The notes below the pieces were generated by a model. It was not told the DNA's origin, did not search any database, and worked only from the letters and a program-made list of their open reading frames with translations. Source: CAWBRY01 sp963791295 (GTDB lineage Bacteria > Bacteroidota > Bacteroidia > Chitinophagales > Chitinophagaceae). Taken from it: a DNA stretch of 64,000 nt. The DNA lies in NCBI GenBank assembly GCA_963791295.1, contig CAWBRY010000004.1, positions 558,001-622,000 of the forward strand, in the 5' to 3' direction. The translations under genes and the position numbers were made by a program. Below, piece by piece: positions 29,358-38,336 of this stretch; position 1 is the stretch's first letter; every line of letters begins with the position of its first letter.

Positions 29358-30440
29358 ATGAAAAAATTGATACTCTTGTCGATGGCCATGGTACTAGCTT
29401 TCGGCTTTGCCTCGTCACAGGGTTGTATTGTTGTGCGGAACATTTCCGGTTTTGGTCAATATAATCTTACCGATAATTCTTTTTCGACGGCACCGTGGCA
29501 AATCAATGTCAACAATCGCATTTTTAAGGCGTACCGGGATTTTAAGGAAGACCAGGATCTACACACGCCGAAGCCAAATCAAAATGTTATTCGCTCATAC
29601 ACCATGGACATCAGCATAACCCGTTTGCTGAATAATGGTTGGTCACTGGACTTCAGCATACCAATATCTTCCAATTCCCGGACCACCAGCGTAGAACATG
29701 GAGGGCTCAACACTGCCCGCTTCACAACACGAACTTTTGGTATTGGCGATCTCCGAATTACAGCGTACAAATGGCTGTTGGGTCCTAGTGTTTCGAACAA
29801 AGGAAATATCCAGGTGGGATTGGGTATCAAGCTTCCAACGGGAGATTATCGATACCAGGATTATTTCCACTGGAATGACACCACAAGAGTATTGGGTTAT
29901 GTGAATCCTTCCATACAACTCGGCGATGGTGGAACTGGCATTACCACCGAACTGAATGGTTACTATGTTATCAATCGTAGTTTCAGCCTCTATGGCAATT
30001 TGTATTATCTCATTAATCCAAGAGAGCAGAATGGCGTACCTGCTTCCCTGGGTGGACGTCCTGTTTCGCTCACAGCAATAAGAACCGATGGAGGGGAAAT
30101 GAGCGTGCCCGATGTTTATTCTATGAGGGTCGGCGCCTATTATAATCTGGCCAAGTGGGCTTTCTCATTAGGCTTAAGAGATGAGGGAGCACCTGTGCAC
30201 GATCTAGTTGGTGGAAGCAAAGGCGTTCGAAGGGCTGGGTACACACTGTCAGTTGAACCAGGAATTTTATATAAGATGAAGAAGACCACTGTCTATGTTT
30301 ATGTGCCGGTTGTCGTAGCCCATTCAATAAAACAAAATGTACCAGATAAGAATGTAACAAAACTTACGGGAGTTTATACCGTTGGCGCAGGCGGTTCGGG
30401 TGACTACCAATTATTCATAGGAGCTCAGTTTAAACTCTGA
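29358..30440 (+). CDS. Outer-membrane beta-barrel protein, transporter/MetA-like
   Basis: The 360-residue protein has a signal peptide (MKKLILLSMAMVLAFGFASS) that fixes the start at 29358; the in-frame ATG at 29334 is eight codons earlier. The mature part is rich in alternating strands (WSLDFSIPISSNSRTTS, FGIGDLRITAYKWLL, IQVGLGIKLPTGDY) and ends in the barrel-type sequence YQLFIGAQFKL. This pattern fits the 'putative MetA-pathway/phenol-degradation' outer-membrane family, whose function is unclear. It stands alone, with an intrinsic terminator 25 bases past the stop. Confidence 0.7.
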   Translation: MKKLILLSMAMVLAFGFASSQGCIVVRNISGFGQYNLTDNSFSTAPWQINVNNRIFKAYRDFKEDQDLHTPKPNQNVIRSYTMDISITRLLNNGWSLDFSIPISSNSRTTSVEHGGLNTARFTTRTFGIGDLRITAYKWLLGPSVSNKGNIQVGLGIKLPTGDYRYQDYFHWNDTTRVLGYVNPSIQLGDGGTGITTELNGYYVINRSFSLYGNLYYLINPREQNGVPASLGGRPVSLTAIRTDGGEMSVPDVYSMRVGAYYNLAKWAFSLGLRDEGAPVHDLVGGSKGVRRAGYTLSVEPGILYKMKKTTVYVYVPVVVAHSIKQNVPDKNVTKLTGVYTVGAGGSGDYQLFIGAQFKL

Positions 30441-30465
30441 CATCTCTGTTCTTCGTTAACGAATT

Positions 30466-30492
30466 GCACTGATCGAGGATCAGTGCTTTTTT
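30466..30492 (+). terminator. Intrinsic terminator
   Basis: GCACTGATC and GATCAGTGC form a perfect nine-pair stem around GAG, followed by six T. It ends the barrel-protein gene at 30440. Confidence 0.92.
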
Positions 30493-30592
30493 ATTTTTAT
30501 CATTGCCAGCTCCTGCTTATCTGGTCCGTTCAGACTTTAGCTATATAATTTTAAATTAGACTTAACTTCATATCATACTCCACCATCTTTTC

Positions 30593-32588
30593 ATGTTACA
30601 GAACCGGCACCTTGCAGCTATTCTTTTCACCGACATCGTCGGTTATACTGCTACGATGCAAATGGATGAACAAAAAGCAGTGGCCCTCGTCAAAAGGCAT
30701 AGAAGCGTTGTTGAAAAAAACGTTGCTGAGCATGCAGGTGATGTCATTGAGTACTTCGGTGATGGCAGTTTATGTGTTTTTTCCAGCGTTACGGGTGCAT
30801 TACACTGTGCATTAAAAATACAGGAAGATTTGCGCAAGGATCTCCACGTACCTCTTCGAATTGGTTTGCATATCGGGGAAGTGTCTATTTGACGACGGGA
30901 AAGTAATGGGAGATGGCGTGAACCTGGCTTCGCGGATCCAATCTTTGGGTCAGGCAGGTTCCGTTCTGTTTTCAAGAGAGATCTTTGAAAAGATCAGAAA
31001 CCATCCGGAATTTAAAACCATTCCTCTTGGACATTTTGCACTCAAGAATGTCGACGACCCCATGGAAGTATTTGCACTTACAAATGATGGATTGACCGTG
31101 CCCGATAAAAATGAGATGACGGGAAGGTTGAAAAAATTCGAGTCTCACAAACGCATTTCTCCCCGCACTAAATGGATCATCATCACTCTTGGAGTCTTGT
31201 TATTGGCCTCTTCCCTGCTGTTTATACCAGCGCTAGTCAAAAAGCGGCTGGGATTTACCGGCAAGGAAAAATCAATTGCAGTACTTCCGTTTGAAAATAT
31301 CGGTAATGATACGTTGCAGCAGTATTTCAGCGATGGGATCACAGAAGATATTATCACGCAACTTTCAAAAATCGCTGATCTCAAAGTGATCTCCCGCACC
31401 TCCATCATGCAGTATAAGAACACGACCAAGAATATCCGCGAAATCGCCCAGGAGCTAAATGTAGCGGCAATTCTGGAAGGCAGCGTGCGCAAGGAGGGAA
31501 CGAATGTGCGGATCAATGCGCAACTTATCGACGCAAACAGCGACCGGCATATTTGGGCCGAACAATTTGATAGAAATGCCAGCGAAGTATTTGCCATCCA
31601 GACTGAAGTTGCCCAGCGCATCGCGAGTCAATTAAATGCTAAGTTGACCGACGAAGAAGGTAAGAGAATTCAAATGAAGGCAACTGGAAATATGGAAGCT
31701 TATGATGACTATTTAAGATCAAAGCAAATGCCGTTAGTGGAACGAGAAAAACTATTGCTGGACGCCTTAGCTAAAGATTCCACTTTCGCCCTTGCCTGGG
31801 CCGAACTGGCGTATGTTTATTCACATATGCCGACACGAACTCCTACTGATATACCGTATTATATCCGAAAGTCTCTTGATGCGGCGCTAACTGCTGTTGA
31901 TTATGGCCCTGAACTTTCGGAGACTCACATGGTACTCGGCGACATTCTCAAGACGATAACATTAAATCCAGCGCTCTCTATAAAAGAATTGAATAAATCC
32001 ATTGAGTTGAATCCGAACAATGCCGACGCTTATGTATTTCTTGCATTTGCCTTGATGGAGTTGAATCAGCTCAAAGAGGCGGAGATTAATCTTATCAAAG
32101 CAAAGCAATTAGATCCGCTTTCCGGGATCATGAATGGAGGATGGATGAATTATTACAGGTATTCTCGCAATGCAGAAAAGTTGCTGGCCTTTGTCAATGA
32201 ACATGGCGGCCCCATGGGTCAAGGGCTTGAAAGAGGGATGAAGCGTTGGTATTATTTCCTGAAAAACGAATTTGATTCTCTATTGATGATTGGAAGGTCG
32301 TTTTATGATCCTACGCTGCAAGGCATTGCATATGCAAGGACCGGTAAAATTAAAGAAGCAAAAAAACTAATAGATTCACTTCAGGCTATATCATCCACTG
32401 ACCATGCGTTTCACATCGGCATCATCTATGCGTGGATGGGTGAAAAACAAAAAGCAATGGAATATCTCAACCTGGCTTATCGCCTCTATGATTATAGCTT
32501 GATCAGCATCAAAGTCGATAAATTATTCGATCCTCTCAGAAATGAAGAAATGTTTAAGGAGTTGCTGAGAAAAATGGGAATGGAATAA
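30593..32588 (+). CDS. Class III adenylate/guanylate cyclase - TolB-like - TPR protein (one frameshift)
   Basis: Reconstructed length is about 664 residues. The cyclase domain (1-135) has the two metal-binding Asp motifs FTDIVGYT and EYFGDGSLCVF, plus GDGVNLASRIQ. A single membrane helix follows (WIIITLGVLLLASSLLFIPAL). A TolB/FlgO-like domain is next (SIAVLPFENIG ... GITEDIITQLS ... VAAILEGSVRKEG ... RHIWAEQFDR), then TPR repeats to the end. The frame is broken near 30883, between LHIGEV and LFDDGKVMGDGVN, by one extra base. The architecture is common in Bacteroidota and suggests a cAMP- or cGMP-making protein with a periplasmic protein-interaction part. Target and signal are unknown. Confidence 0.85.
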
Positions 32589-32599
32589 TGTTCCGATCG

Positions 32600-33481
32600 C
32601 TACATCCTGATCTTTTCGGGCAAATACTTCGCAATGAGTCCCTCGTAGTAAGGTCTTAATTCAGCAACCACGGGCGGCTTCGGACTTTTTGAATAGAGAT
32701 CGTAAGGATTGAATTTCCTTACCCATTCAAACATTTCGCGGTCATGGTCATCCATTAGATGATCATACGCATTCTCCCGATGTTGTGCATAAAAAGAGTG
32801 ATAGCGGATCATATACAGAGCCGGTTCCGGTAAATAATCTTTGGTCATTTGGTATAAATATTCATCATGCCCCCATGATAAATGAACATTTTTCAATCCG
32901 CAACCGTGTTCATATATACCATACTTTGTATTGTAGCGGCTATCCTCTGAGTCGGGATTATTCTTAAAATATTCTGGGTAAACAACCCTTTCGGAGAACT
33001 GACATCCGACAGGGAACGTATCTCCAACGACAGCCCATTGAGGTTCGCCAAAGAGACACAATACTTTGCCCATATCATGTATAAAGCCAGTAAGTACAAA
33101 CCAATCCGGGTGACCATCCGCACGGATCGCTTCAGCAGTTTGAAGAAGGTGCTGTAATTGGTCCAGTTCGATGTCCGGGTCAGAGTCATCCACAAGCGTA
33201 TTAAGAAAGTCCATGGCAGCCCAAACTTTCATCTCTTTGCGATTGAATTTTAAAAAATCATCGCGCTTCTGAGTTACAAATTCATAGGTCTGGTATTGAT
33301 GGTTAAGTCGATAAAACTCCCTGACGGTATCTCTGACTGGATTATCATAGTTGCGATATTCTTCTTTCGCTTTCCCTGGTGCATCCTCTTCAGGATAACG
33401 TACCAATAGATCGTCTTCCCAGTGGTCCATGCTGGTCAGAGGATTCATTTCTTCGCGGGAGAATTCAGGTTTTGTGTTCAT
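32600..33481 (-). CDS. Inositol oxygenase (MIOX family)
   Basis: MIOX is a di-iron enzyme that cleaves myo-inositol to D-glucuronate. The 293-residue protein matches the animal and plant family over its length. Expected iron ligands are visible: His123 (DGHPDWF), His135 and Asp136 (GFIHDMGKV), a His in SWGHDEY, a His in RYHSFYAQH, and the Asp in FNPYDLYSK. The gene follows the solute:sodium symporter by 69 bases on the same strand, which suggests inositol import coupled to oxidation. No other inositol or glucuronate genes are nearby. It converges with the cyclase gene, only 11 bases apart. Confidence 0.93.
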   Translation of the reverse strand: MNTKPEFSREEMNPLTSMDHWEDDLLVRYPEEDAPGKAKEEYRNYDNPVRDTVREFYRLNHQYQTYEFVTQKRDDFLKFNRKEMKVWAAMDFLNTLVDDSDPDIELDQLQHLLQTAEAIRADGHPDWFVLTGFIHDMGKVLCLFGEPQWAVVGDTFPVGCQFSERVVYPEYFKNNPDSEDSRYNTKYGIYEHGCGLKNVHLSWGHDEYLYQMTKDYLPEPALYMIRYHSFYAQHRENAYDHLMDDHDREMFEWVRKFNPYDLYSKSPKPPVVAELRPYYEGLIAKYLPEKIRM

Positions 33482-33550
33482 GGCAAGCGCTTTTATAGAT
33501 TTAAATTTACCGTTTTTAAGCCGTAATTGGAAAAAAATAGCATCGTATAA

Positions 33551-35182
33551 TTACCAAAATACGGTGTAAAGAGCAACTAAAATACCCACGACAATCACAG
33601 AACCAACAAGAAATCCGGGCGAACATTTGAACATGCTCGGATCGATCACCAATTTCCTGGGTTGATCCTTGCTTTTCTTATCAGCGAGGCTCATTACGAT
33701 AACCAGGAGGACTAACAATCCAAACACGATGGTCATGCGATCCATAAAAGGAAAATCAGGAAAGGCGCCATTGGTCCAGCCTGGCAGGAATTTCATGACC
33801 GTCGAAACCGGAATAGTTAGTAAAGCAGCAGCCAAGGCAGCATTGGCAGTAGTTCGTTTCCAAAAGAAACCTAAAAGAAAAATAGATAAAACACCGGGAG
33901 AAATAAAACCTACATATTCCTGAACAAATTGATATGCCTGGTCCAATGTCCTTAGTGCAGGTGCCACCAGGCTCGCGATCAACATGGCCACTACCACGGT
34001 CCACCTTCCTACCCTTACGATTTGCTTTTCGGTCGCATCCTTATTGAAATATTTTTTATAAAAATCCAGAGCAAAAATGGTGGAAATACTATTGGCTTTT
34101 CCTGCCAGCGACGCAACGATCGCGGCGGTGAGAGCAGCGAAGGCCAATCCTTTCAGGCCTGCCGGTAATAAGTTCATCAATGTTGGATAAGCCTGGTCTG
34201 GTTTAACCATGCCATTTACGCCCATCATTTCTTGTTGAAAAACTCCATTTTGATGCAAGACAAACATGGTAATGCCGGGAATGACAACAATCAGCGGCAC
34301 TAATAATTTTAAGAATGCAGCGAATAAAATTCCTTTTCGGGCCGTATTGAGATCTGCGCCCAGTGCCCGCTGAGTGATGTATTGATTACAACCCCAATAA
34401 TTGAGATTATTGATCCACATTCCACCGATGACGACGGAAAGACCGGGAAGGTCCATGTAATAAGGATTCGATTTATCGAAGATCATGTGAAAATGCGAAG
34501 GAGCTTTGTCCAGGATCACACTAAATCCTTTCAAAATATTTTTTCCGAATCCGAAATGCTCTGCAACAAGAGTAAGGGCAAGGTAGGTCGTAACTAGTCC
34601 TCCTAAAACCAAAACGGCCACCTGTATCACATCGGTGTAACCTATCACTTTCATTCCGCCCAGGGTTACGATGATGGCAAATAAGCCCAGTCCAAACATG
34701 CACCAACCGAAAGAGATACCGGAAATAGACCCGATCGCCAATCCACCCAGGTAGATAATGGAAGTAAGGTTGACGAATACATATACCAGTAACCAGAATA
34801 CAGCCATGATGGTGCTTACCTTGTCATTATACCGTTTGGAAAGAAATTGAGGCATGGTATATATCTTGTTCCGGAGGTATAATGGAATAAAGAAGATGGC
34901 AACAATGATCAATGTGGCGCTGGCCATCCATTCATAACTGGATATGGCTATACCCAGGGCAAAACCCGAACCCGACATACCTATAAAATGTTCTGCGGAA
35001 ATATTAGAGGCGATTAACGACGCGCCGATAGCCCACCAAGTAAGAGAGCCTTCTGCCAGGAAAAAATCCTTGGAGTCTGTGGTTGCGCCTTTTTTTCTTT
35101 GGTAAACATAATATCCGTAAAGGGCCACAATAATAAAATACACCAGGAATACAAGATAGTCGGCGGGATGGAGACGGTGCAT
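33551..35182 (-). CDS. Sodium:solute symporter (SSS/SLC5 family), likely sugar or inositol transporter
   Basis: The 543-residue inner-membrane protein has about 14 hydrophobic helices. SGLT-type motifs are present: FFLAEGSLTWWAIGASLIAS near the start, SAEHFIGMSGSGF, the GWCMFGLGLF segment, and GLKGLAFAALTAAIVASLAGKANS later. A membrane helix closes the C-terminus. SSS proteins co-import Na+ and solute; the downstream inositol oxygenase suggests myo-inositol as substrate, but this is from context. A weak promoter (TTG-N20-TACCTTGG) reads into it from about 35224 to 35196 on the minus strand. Confidence 0.9.
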   Translation of the reverse strand: MHRLHPADYLVFLVYFIIVALYGYYVYQRKKGATTDSKDFFLAEGSLTWWAIGASLIASNISAEHFIGMSGSGFALGIAISSYEWMASATLIIVAIFFIPLYLRNKIYTMPQFLSKRYNDKVSTIMAVFWLLVYVFVNLTSIIYLGGLAIGSISGISFGWCMFGLGLFAIIVTLGGMKVIGYTDVIQVAVLVLGGLVTTYLALTLVAEHFGFGKNILKGFSVILDKAPSHFHMIFDKSNPYYMDLPGLSVVIGGMWINNLNYWGCNQYITQRALGADLNTARKGILFAAFLKLLVPLIVVIPGITMFVLHQNGVFQQEMMGVNGMVKPDQAYPTLMNLLPAGLKGLAFAALTAAIVASLAGKANSISTIFALDFYKKYFNKDATEKQIVRVGRWTVVVAMLIASLVAPALRTLDQAYQFVQEYVGFISPGVLSIFLLGFFWKRTTANAALAAALLTIPVSTVMKFLPGWTNGAFPDFPFMDRMTIVFGLLVLLVIVMSLADKKSKDQPRKLVIDPSMFKCSPGFLVGSVIVVGILVALYTVFW

Positions 35183-35253
35183 GCAGTTGGTTTAGTCGTC
35201 CAAGGTAAATATTTGTATTTGTCTGGACAACCAGATCAAAATTGAAGACCGTC

Positions 35254-36381
35254 TCAGATCTTGATAAATTCAACCCGTCGGTTATTCGCCTTTCCCTCAG
35301 CGGTTAAATTCTTATCGACCGGTTGAGTTTCTCCTTTTCCATCTGTTTCCATTCTGGAAGCATCAATGTTGAAGTCCCGGACCAACGTAGCCTTTACTGC
35401 TTCTGCCCGGCGTTTTGATAATTCCATATTCATTTGATCGTCCCCGTCAGAATCAGTATGGCCGACAATCTTAACTTTCAATTGAGCATTCTCATTCAAC
35501 ACTCCCGCAATATCTTTGAGCACTCCATAGGATTCAGGCTTTATTTGATCACTCGCAACACCAAACAAAATTCCTCTTGTTATGAATTTACCTTCCATCA
35601 CGAGTTTATTTCTTGTGTCCGGCGCACCTACTGCCAACTTTATATTGCCCAGATAATACCGGTCGACTGCATTGCGGGAGCTTCCGAGTGCGAAAACAAT
35701 TGAATTGTATTTGGTCGTTGCATTCAAAGCTTTAGGCACGTCCCACACCTTTTCTTCATTCATATAAACACGAACCCTTTGTTTTTGACGCCACACGGAG
35801 ACCTTGACATGATTTTTGGAAACTGCATGAAATTGTCGCGTATAGCCTTGGTTTTTTAAGATGGATGCTCCATTTTCGTAAACATTATACTCCGTTGACC
35901 CTGAGCTGGCATCTGCATTGGTTGGATGAAAAAGTATTTCCATTCCATTCCTGTTGGCTGTCATGAATTGTTTCCAATCCGTAAAATTTTTTTGAGTTTT
36001 CAAAGCTGCAATGTCCATAAAAAAAGGTGCAGAATAGAAATTAAACTCTTTATTGCAAATCAAATCAAATTCCAGAGTAAAATTTTCCGGTAAAGCAGTA
36101 ATCAATTCTGGCAAGAAGACTCCATCTTTCTGAAGCATAAGCCACTTGTCAGGATATCCTTCGATATTAAATAGCTCACCGGTTGAGTTGGTATTCCAGC
36201 TGTCTGGAAAGTCTCCTAAAGCATCATTGGCAAAGTCTTCGAAGACAATTATCTTCTCGCCCGGTACAAAATCAAATTTGCCATAAGCCACTAGATCAGG
36301 AACCGTGTCACGCCTGTTTGATTTAGCGCTTGCTAAAATGCAGATCAAGAGGAATAGAATTCCGAAGTATATCCTTTTCAT
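35254..36381 (-). CDS. OmpA-family protein with N-terminal beta-sandwich
   Basis: A 375-residue protein with a signal peptide (MKRIYFGILFLLICILASA). Residues 35-250 form a beta-rich domain resembling a laminin-G/concanavalin-like sandwich (WNTNSTGELFNIEGYPDKWL, FTLEFDLICNKEFNFYSAPF). The C-terminal OmpA domain (265-375) has KIVGHTDSDGDD and KRRAEAVKATL and should bind peptidoglycan. It is the first gene upstream of the symporter/MIOX pair on the minus strand, 71 bases away, but I see no functional link. Its own promoter is not obvious. Confidence 0.8.
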   Translation of the reverse strand: MKRIYFGILFLLICILASAKSNRRDTVPDLVAYGKFDFVPGEKIIVFEDFANDALGDFPDSWNTNSTGELFNIEGYPDKWLMLQKDGVFLPELITALPENFTLEFDLICNKEFNFYSAPFFMDIAALKTQKNFTDWKQFMTANRNGMEILFHPTNADASSGSTEYNVYENGASILKNQGYTRQFHAVSKNHVKVSVWRQKQRVRVYMNEEKVWDVPKALNATTKYNSIVFALGSSRNAVDRYYLGNIKLAVGAPDTRNKLVMEGKFITRGILFGVASDQIKPESYGVLKDIAGVLNENAQLKVKIVGHTDSDGDDQMNMELSKRRAEAVKATLVRDFNIDASRMETDGKGETQPVDKNLTAEGKANNRRVEFIKI

Positions 36382-36420
36382 ATAAAATGATTTTTTTATG
36401 AATTAGGAAACCCCTGGCTT

Positions 36421-36942
36421 TTAGTTTATCCTCGCTTTTGATTCTGTCGACCGCTTGCTTCTCGAAAAAACAATCAAATCGGTGACAGGGAGCTTGTCCG
36501 CTCCCAATTGTCGAAGCATATTGATCAATTGGCCCCGATGATAGGTGCCGTGATTAAAGACGTGGGTCAACATTTGGAAGATGGGTTGCTTGAATAGTTC
36601 TCTTTTGGTAGTATAATATTGAAAGACGTGGGTTAAGGATAATTCAGACGCGTTACTTACCCATTCTTCCCATTGCTTGGATTGCTGAACTAAACTGTTT
36701 ACAAGTTCTCTGGTATCGCCCTGGAATATTTCGCTGGGACGAGTGATCCGTTCATTCAATTTCATTCTTTGCCACCAAATACTTTCGGCATCCCACATAT
36801 GCAACATTGTTTTATAAAGGCTGGTGAAACTGCTTGGGAGTTCAGCCATTTGCTTTTCTTCAGGTAAAGAAAGAATAAAATCGGTTATTCTTTGAGTTGC
36901 CCAAACATTGTAAGCGGCCAATAAGTTCAAAATTTCCTTCAT
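36421..36942 (-). CDS. DinB-family metal-binding protein
   Basis: A 173-residue four-helix-bundle protein of the DinB/YfiT-like superfamily. The metal-binding His triad is visible: the first His in TMLHMWDAE near residue 47, and the pair in LTHVFNHGTYHRGQL around residues 125-138. Many such proteins are thiol transferases, for example of bacillithiol, which some Bacteroidota make. The substrate is unknown. It is 39 bases upstream of the OmpA gene on the same strand and divergent from the PLP enzyme gene. Confidence 0.85.
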   Translation of the reverse strand: MKEILNLLAAYNVWATQRITDFILSLPEEKQMAELPSSFTSLYKTMLHMWDAESIWWQRMKLNERITRPSEIFQGDTRELVNSLVQQSKQWEEWVSNASELSLTHVFQYYTTKRELFKQPIFQMLTHVFNHGTYHRGQLINMLRQLGADKLPVTDLIVFSRSKRSTESKARIN

Positions 36943-36989
36943 GCAGTTTCAGGTGGAATTTTAGATCAACAACCAGGGTAATTTTCATA

Positions 36990-36997
36990 TACATTTG
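36990..36997 (+). promoter_or_regulatory. Candidate -7 promoter element
   Basis: TACATTTG matches TAnnTTTG exactly and is 53 bases before the chosen ATG of the PLP enzyme gene. No clear -33 element. Confidence 0.42.
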
Positions 36998-37050
36998 GAA
37001 TCCAAATTCTATCCCTCATTCCGATAAATATCGTGACTAAACATTTCGAA

Positions 37051-38289
37051 ATGGACAAAAGTTTTCCACTTTCTCATCCGGGTATCTCGGGATGGGGCTC
37101 AATAGCCGTACATGGAGGGCATAAGCAGGATCCAATGTATGCGCACCTGGTTCCGATCTATGCCAGTAGCACATTTGTATTCGACAATGCCGAACAGGGA
37201 ATGCGCCGTTTTTCAGGCGAAGAAGAAGGATACATATATAGCCGCTGGGGCAACCCGACCATGACGGAAGCAGAAGAAAAGATTTCGGCGCTGGAAACAT
37301 TTGGCGTTGCGGATTCTAGCGGTCAGCCAATTCAGGTGAAAGGAATTCTACATGCATCAGGCATGGCTGCCATTTCCACAATGATATTGGGAACATTGAG
37401 ACCGGGAGATCAGGTCATCACCCATTTTTCACTATATGGCGGCACGGATGAGTTGGTGACAAAACTTCTTCCTAACCTCGGCATTAATTCCATCATCACT
37501 GATCTTCGCGACCTTTCAAAGGCTGAAGAAATGCTAAAGGCCAATCCTCGCATTCGAATGATGTATCTGGAAACACCTGCTAATCCCACTATTCAATGCG
37601 TCGATCTGGAAGAGTTGACAAAGCTGGCAAGGCAATACAAACTTCTTGTCGCCTGCGACAATACTTTTGCTACACCTTATCTACAGCAGCCATTTCGATA
37701 TGGAGTCGATTTTGTAATTCACTCAACTACAAAGTTTCTTAATGGACATGGCACGGCGATTGGAGGAATTTTATTGAGCAGCGATATTGAGCTGATGAAG
37801 ACCAGCATGACCAAGACACACCGCTTGCTCGGTGGCAATGCGAATCCATTTGATGCCTTCTTGCTGATCCAGGGAATGAAGACCCTGGAATTAAGAATGG
37901 ACCGCCATTGCCAGAATGCTATTGAAGTAGCAAAATACCTCGAAAAGCATAAAGCTATATCGCGGGTCAATTACACCGGCCTGAGTTCTCATCCCGATCA
38001 CCACGTCGCCATTAAGCAAATGCGTTATCCCGGAGCTATGCTAAGTTTTGAATTGAAGAAAGGATTGCAGGGAGGAATCGATTTCATGAACAAATTGAAA
38101 ATGTGTGTCCGCACTGTTTCATTGGGCACTTGCGATACTCTGCTATCCCATCCTGCATCAATGACTCACTATAGCGTGCCCGCGGAAGAAAGGATCAAGT
38201 ACGGAATCACTGATGGATTGATTCGCATGAATGTAGGGATCGAAAATTTACCCGATATCATCAATGACCTGGAACAAGCGCTATCCTGA
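37051..38289 (+). CDS. Cys/Met-metabolism PLP-dependent lyase (MetB/MetC/methionine gamma-lyase family)
   Basis: The start could be GTG at 37033 or ATG at 37051; I choose the ATG, giving 412 residues. Family signatures are the substrate Tyr region YSRWGNPTM, SGMAAISTMILG, YLETPANPT, ACDNTFATPYLQ, and the PLP-binding Lys in HSTTKFLNGHGTAIGG (about residue 209). The C-terminal part has RTVSLGTCDTLLSHPASMTH, which with the GIEN motif fits methionine gamma-lyase or cystathionine gamma-lyase; family members cannot be told apart by eye. The amidohydrolase gene follows after 47 bases, and a GNAT overlaps that, so the three may be one operon. Confidence 0.88.
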   Translation: MDKSFPLSHPGISGWGSIAVHGGHKQDPMYAHLVPIYASSTFVFDNAEQGMRRFSGEEEGYIYSRWGNPTMTEAEEKISALETFGVADSSGQPIQVKGILHASGMAAISTMILGTLRPGDQVITHFSLYGGTDELVTKLLPNLGINSIITDLRDLSKAEEMLKANPRIRMMYLETPANPTIQCVDLEELTKLARQYKLLVACDNTFATPYLQQPFRYGVDFVIHSTTKFLNGHGTAIGGILLSSDIELMKTSMTKTHRLLGGNANPFDAFLLIQGMKTLELRMDRHCQNAIEVAKYLEKHKAISRVNYTGLSSHPDHHVAIKQMRYPGAMLSFELKKGLQGGIDFMNKLKMCVRTVSLGTCDTLLSHPASMTHYSVPAEERIKYGITDGLIRMNVGIENLPDIINDLEQALS

Positions 38290-38336
38290 CTAAATTTTAC
38301 AACAACATAAATATGCATTCAATAATTTTTTGACAC

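Noticed and set aside
31145..31621. A 158-codon minus-strand frame inside the cyclase gene
   Set aside because: It is a shadow of the clear TolB-like domain on the plus strand, with no motif of its own.
33941..33965. TCCAATGTCCTTAG inside the symporter gene matches element B
   Set aside because: A 14-base match at coding positions is expected by chance at this scale; the other blocks are absent.
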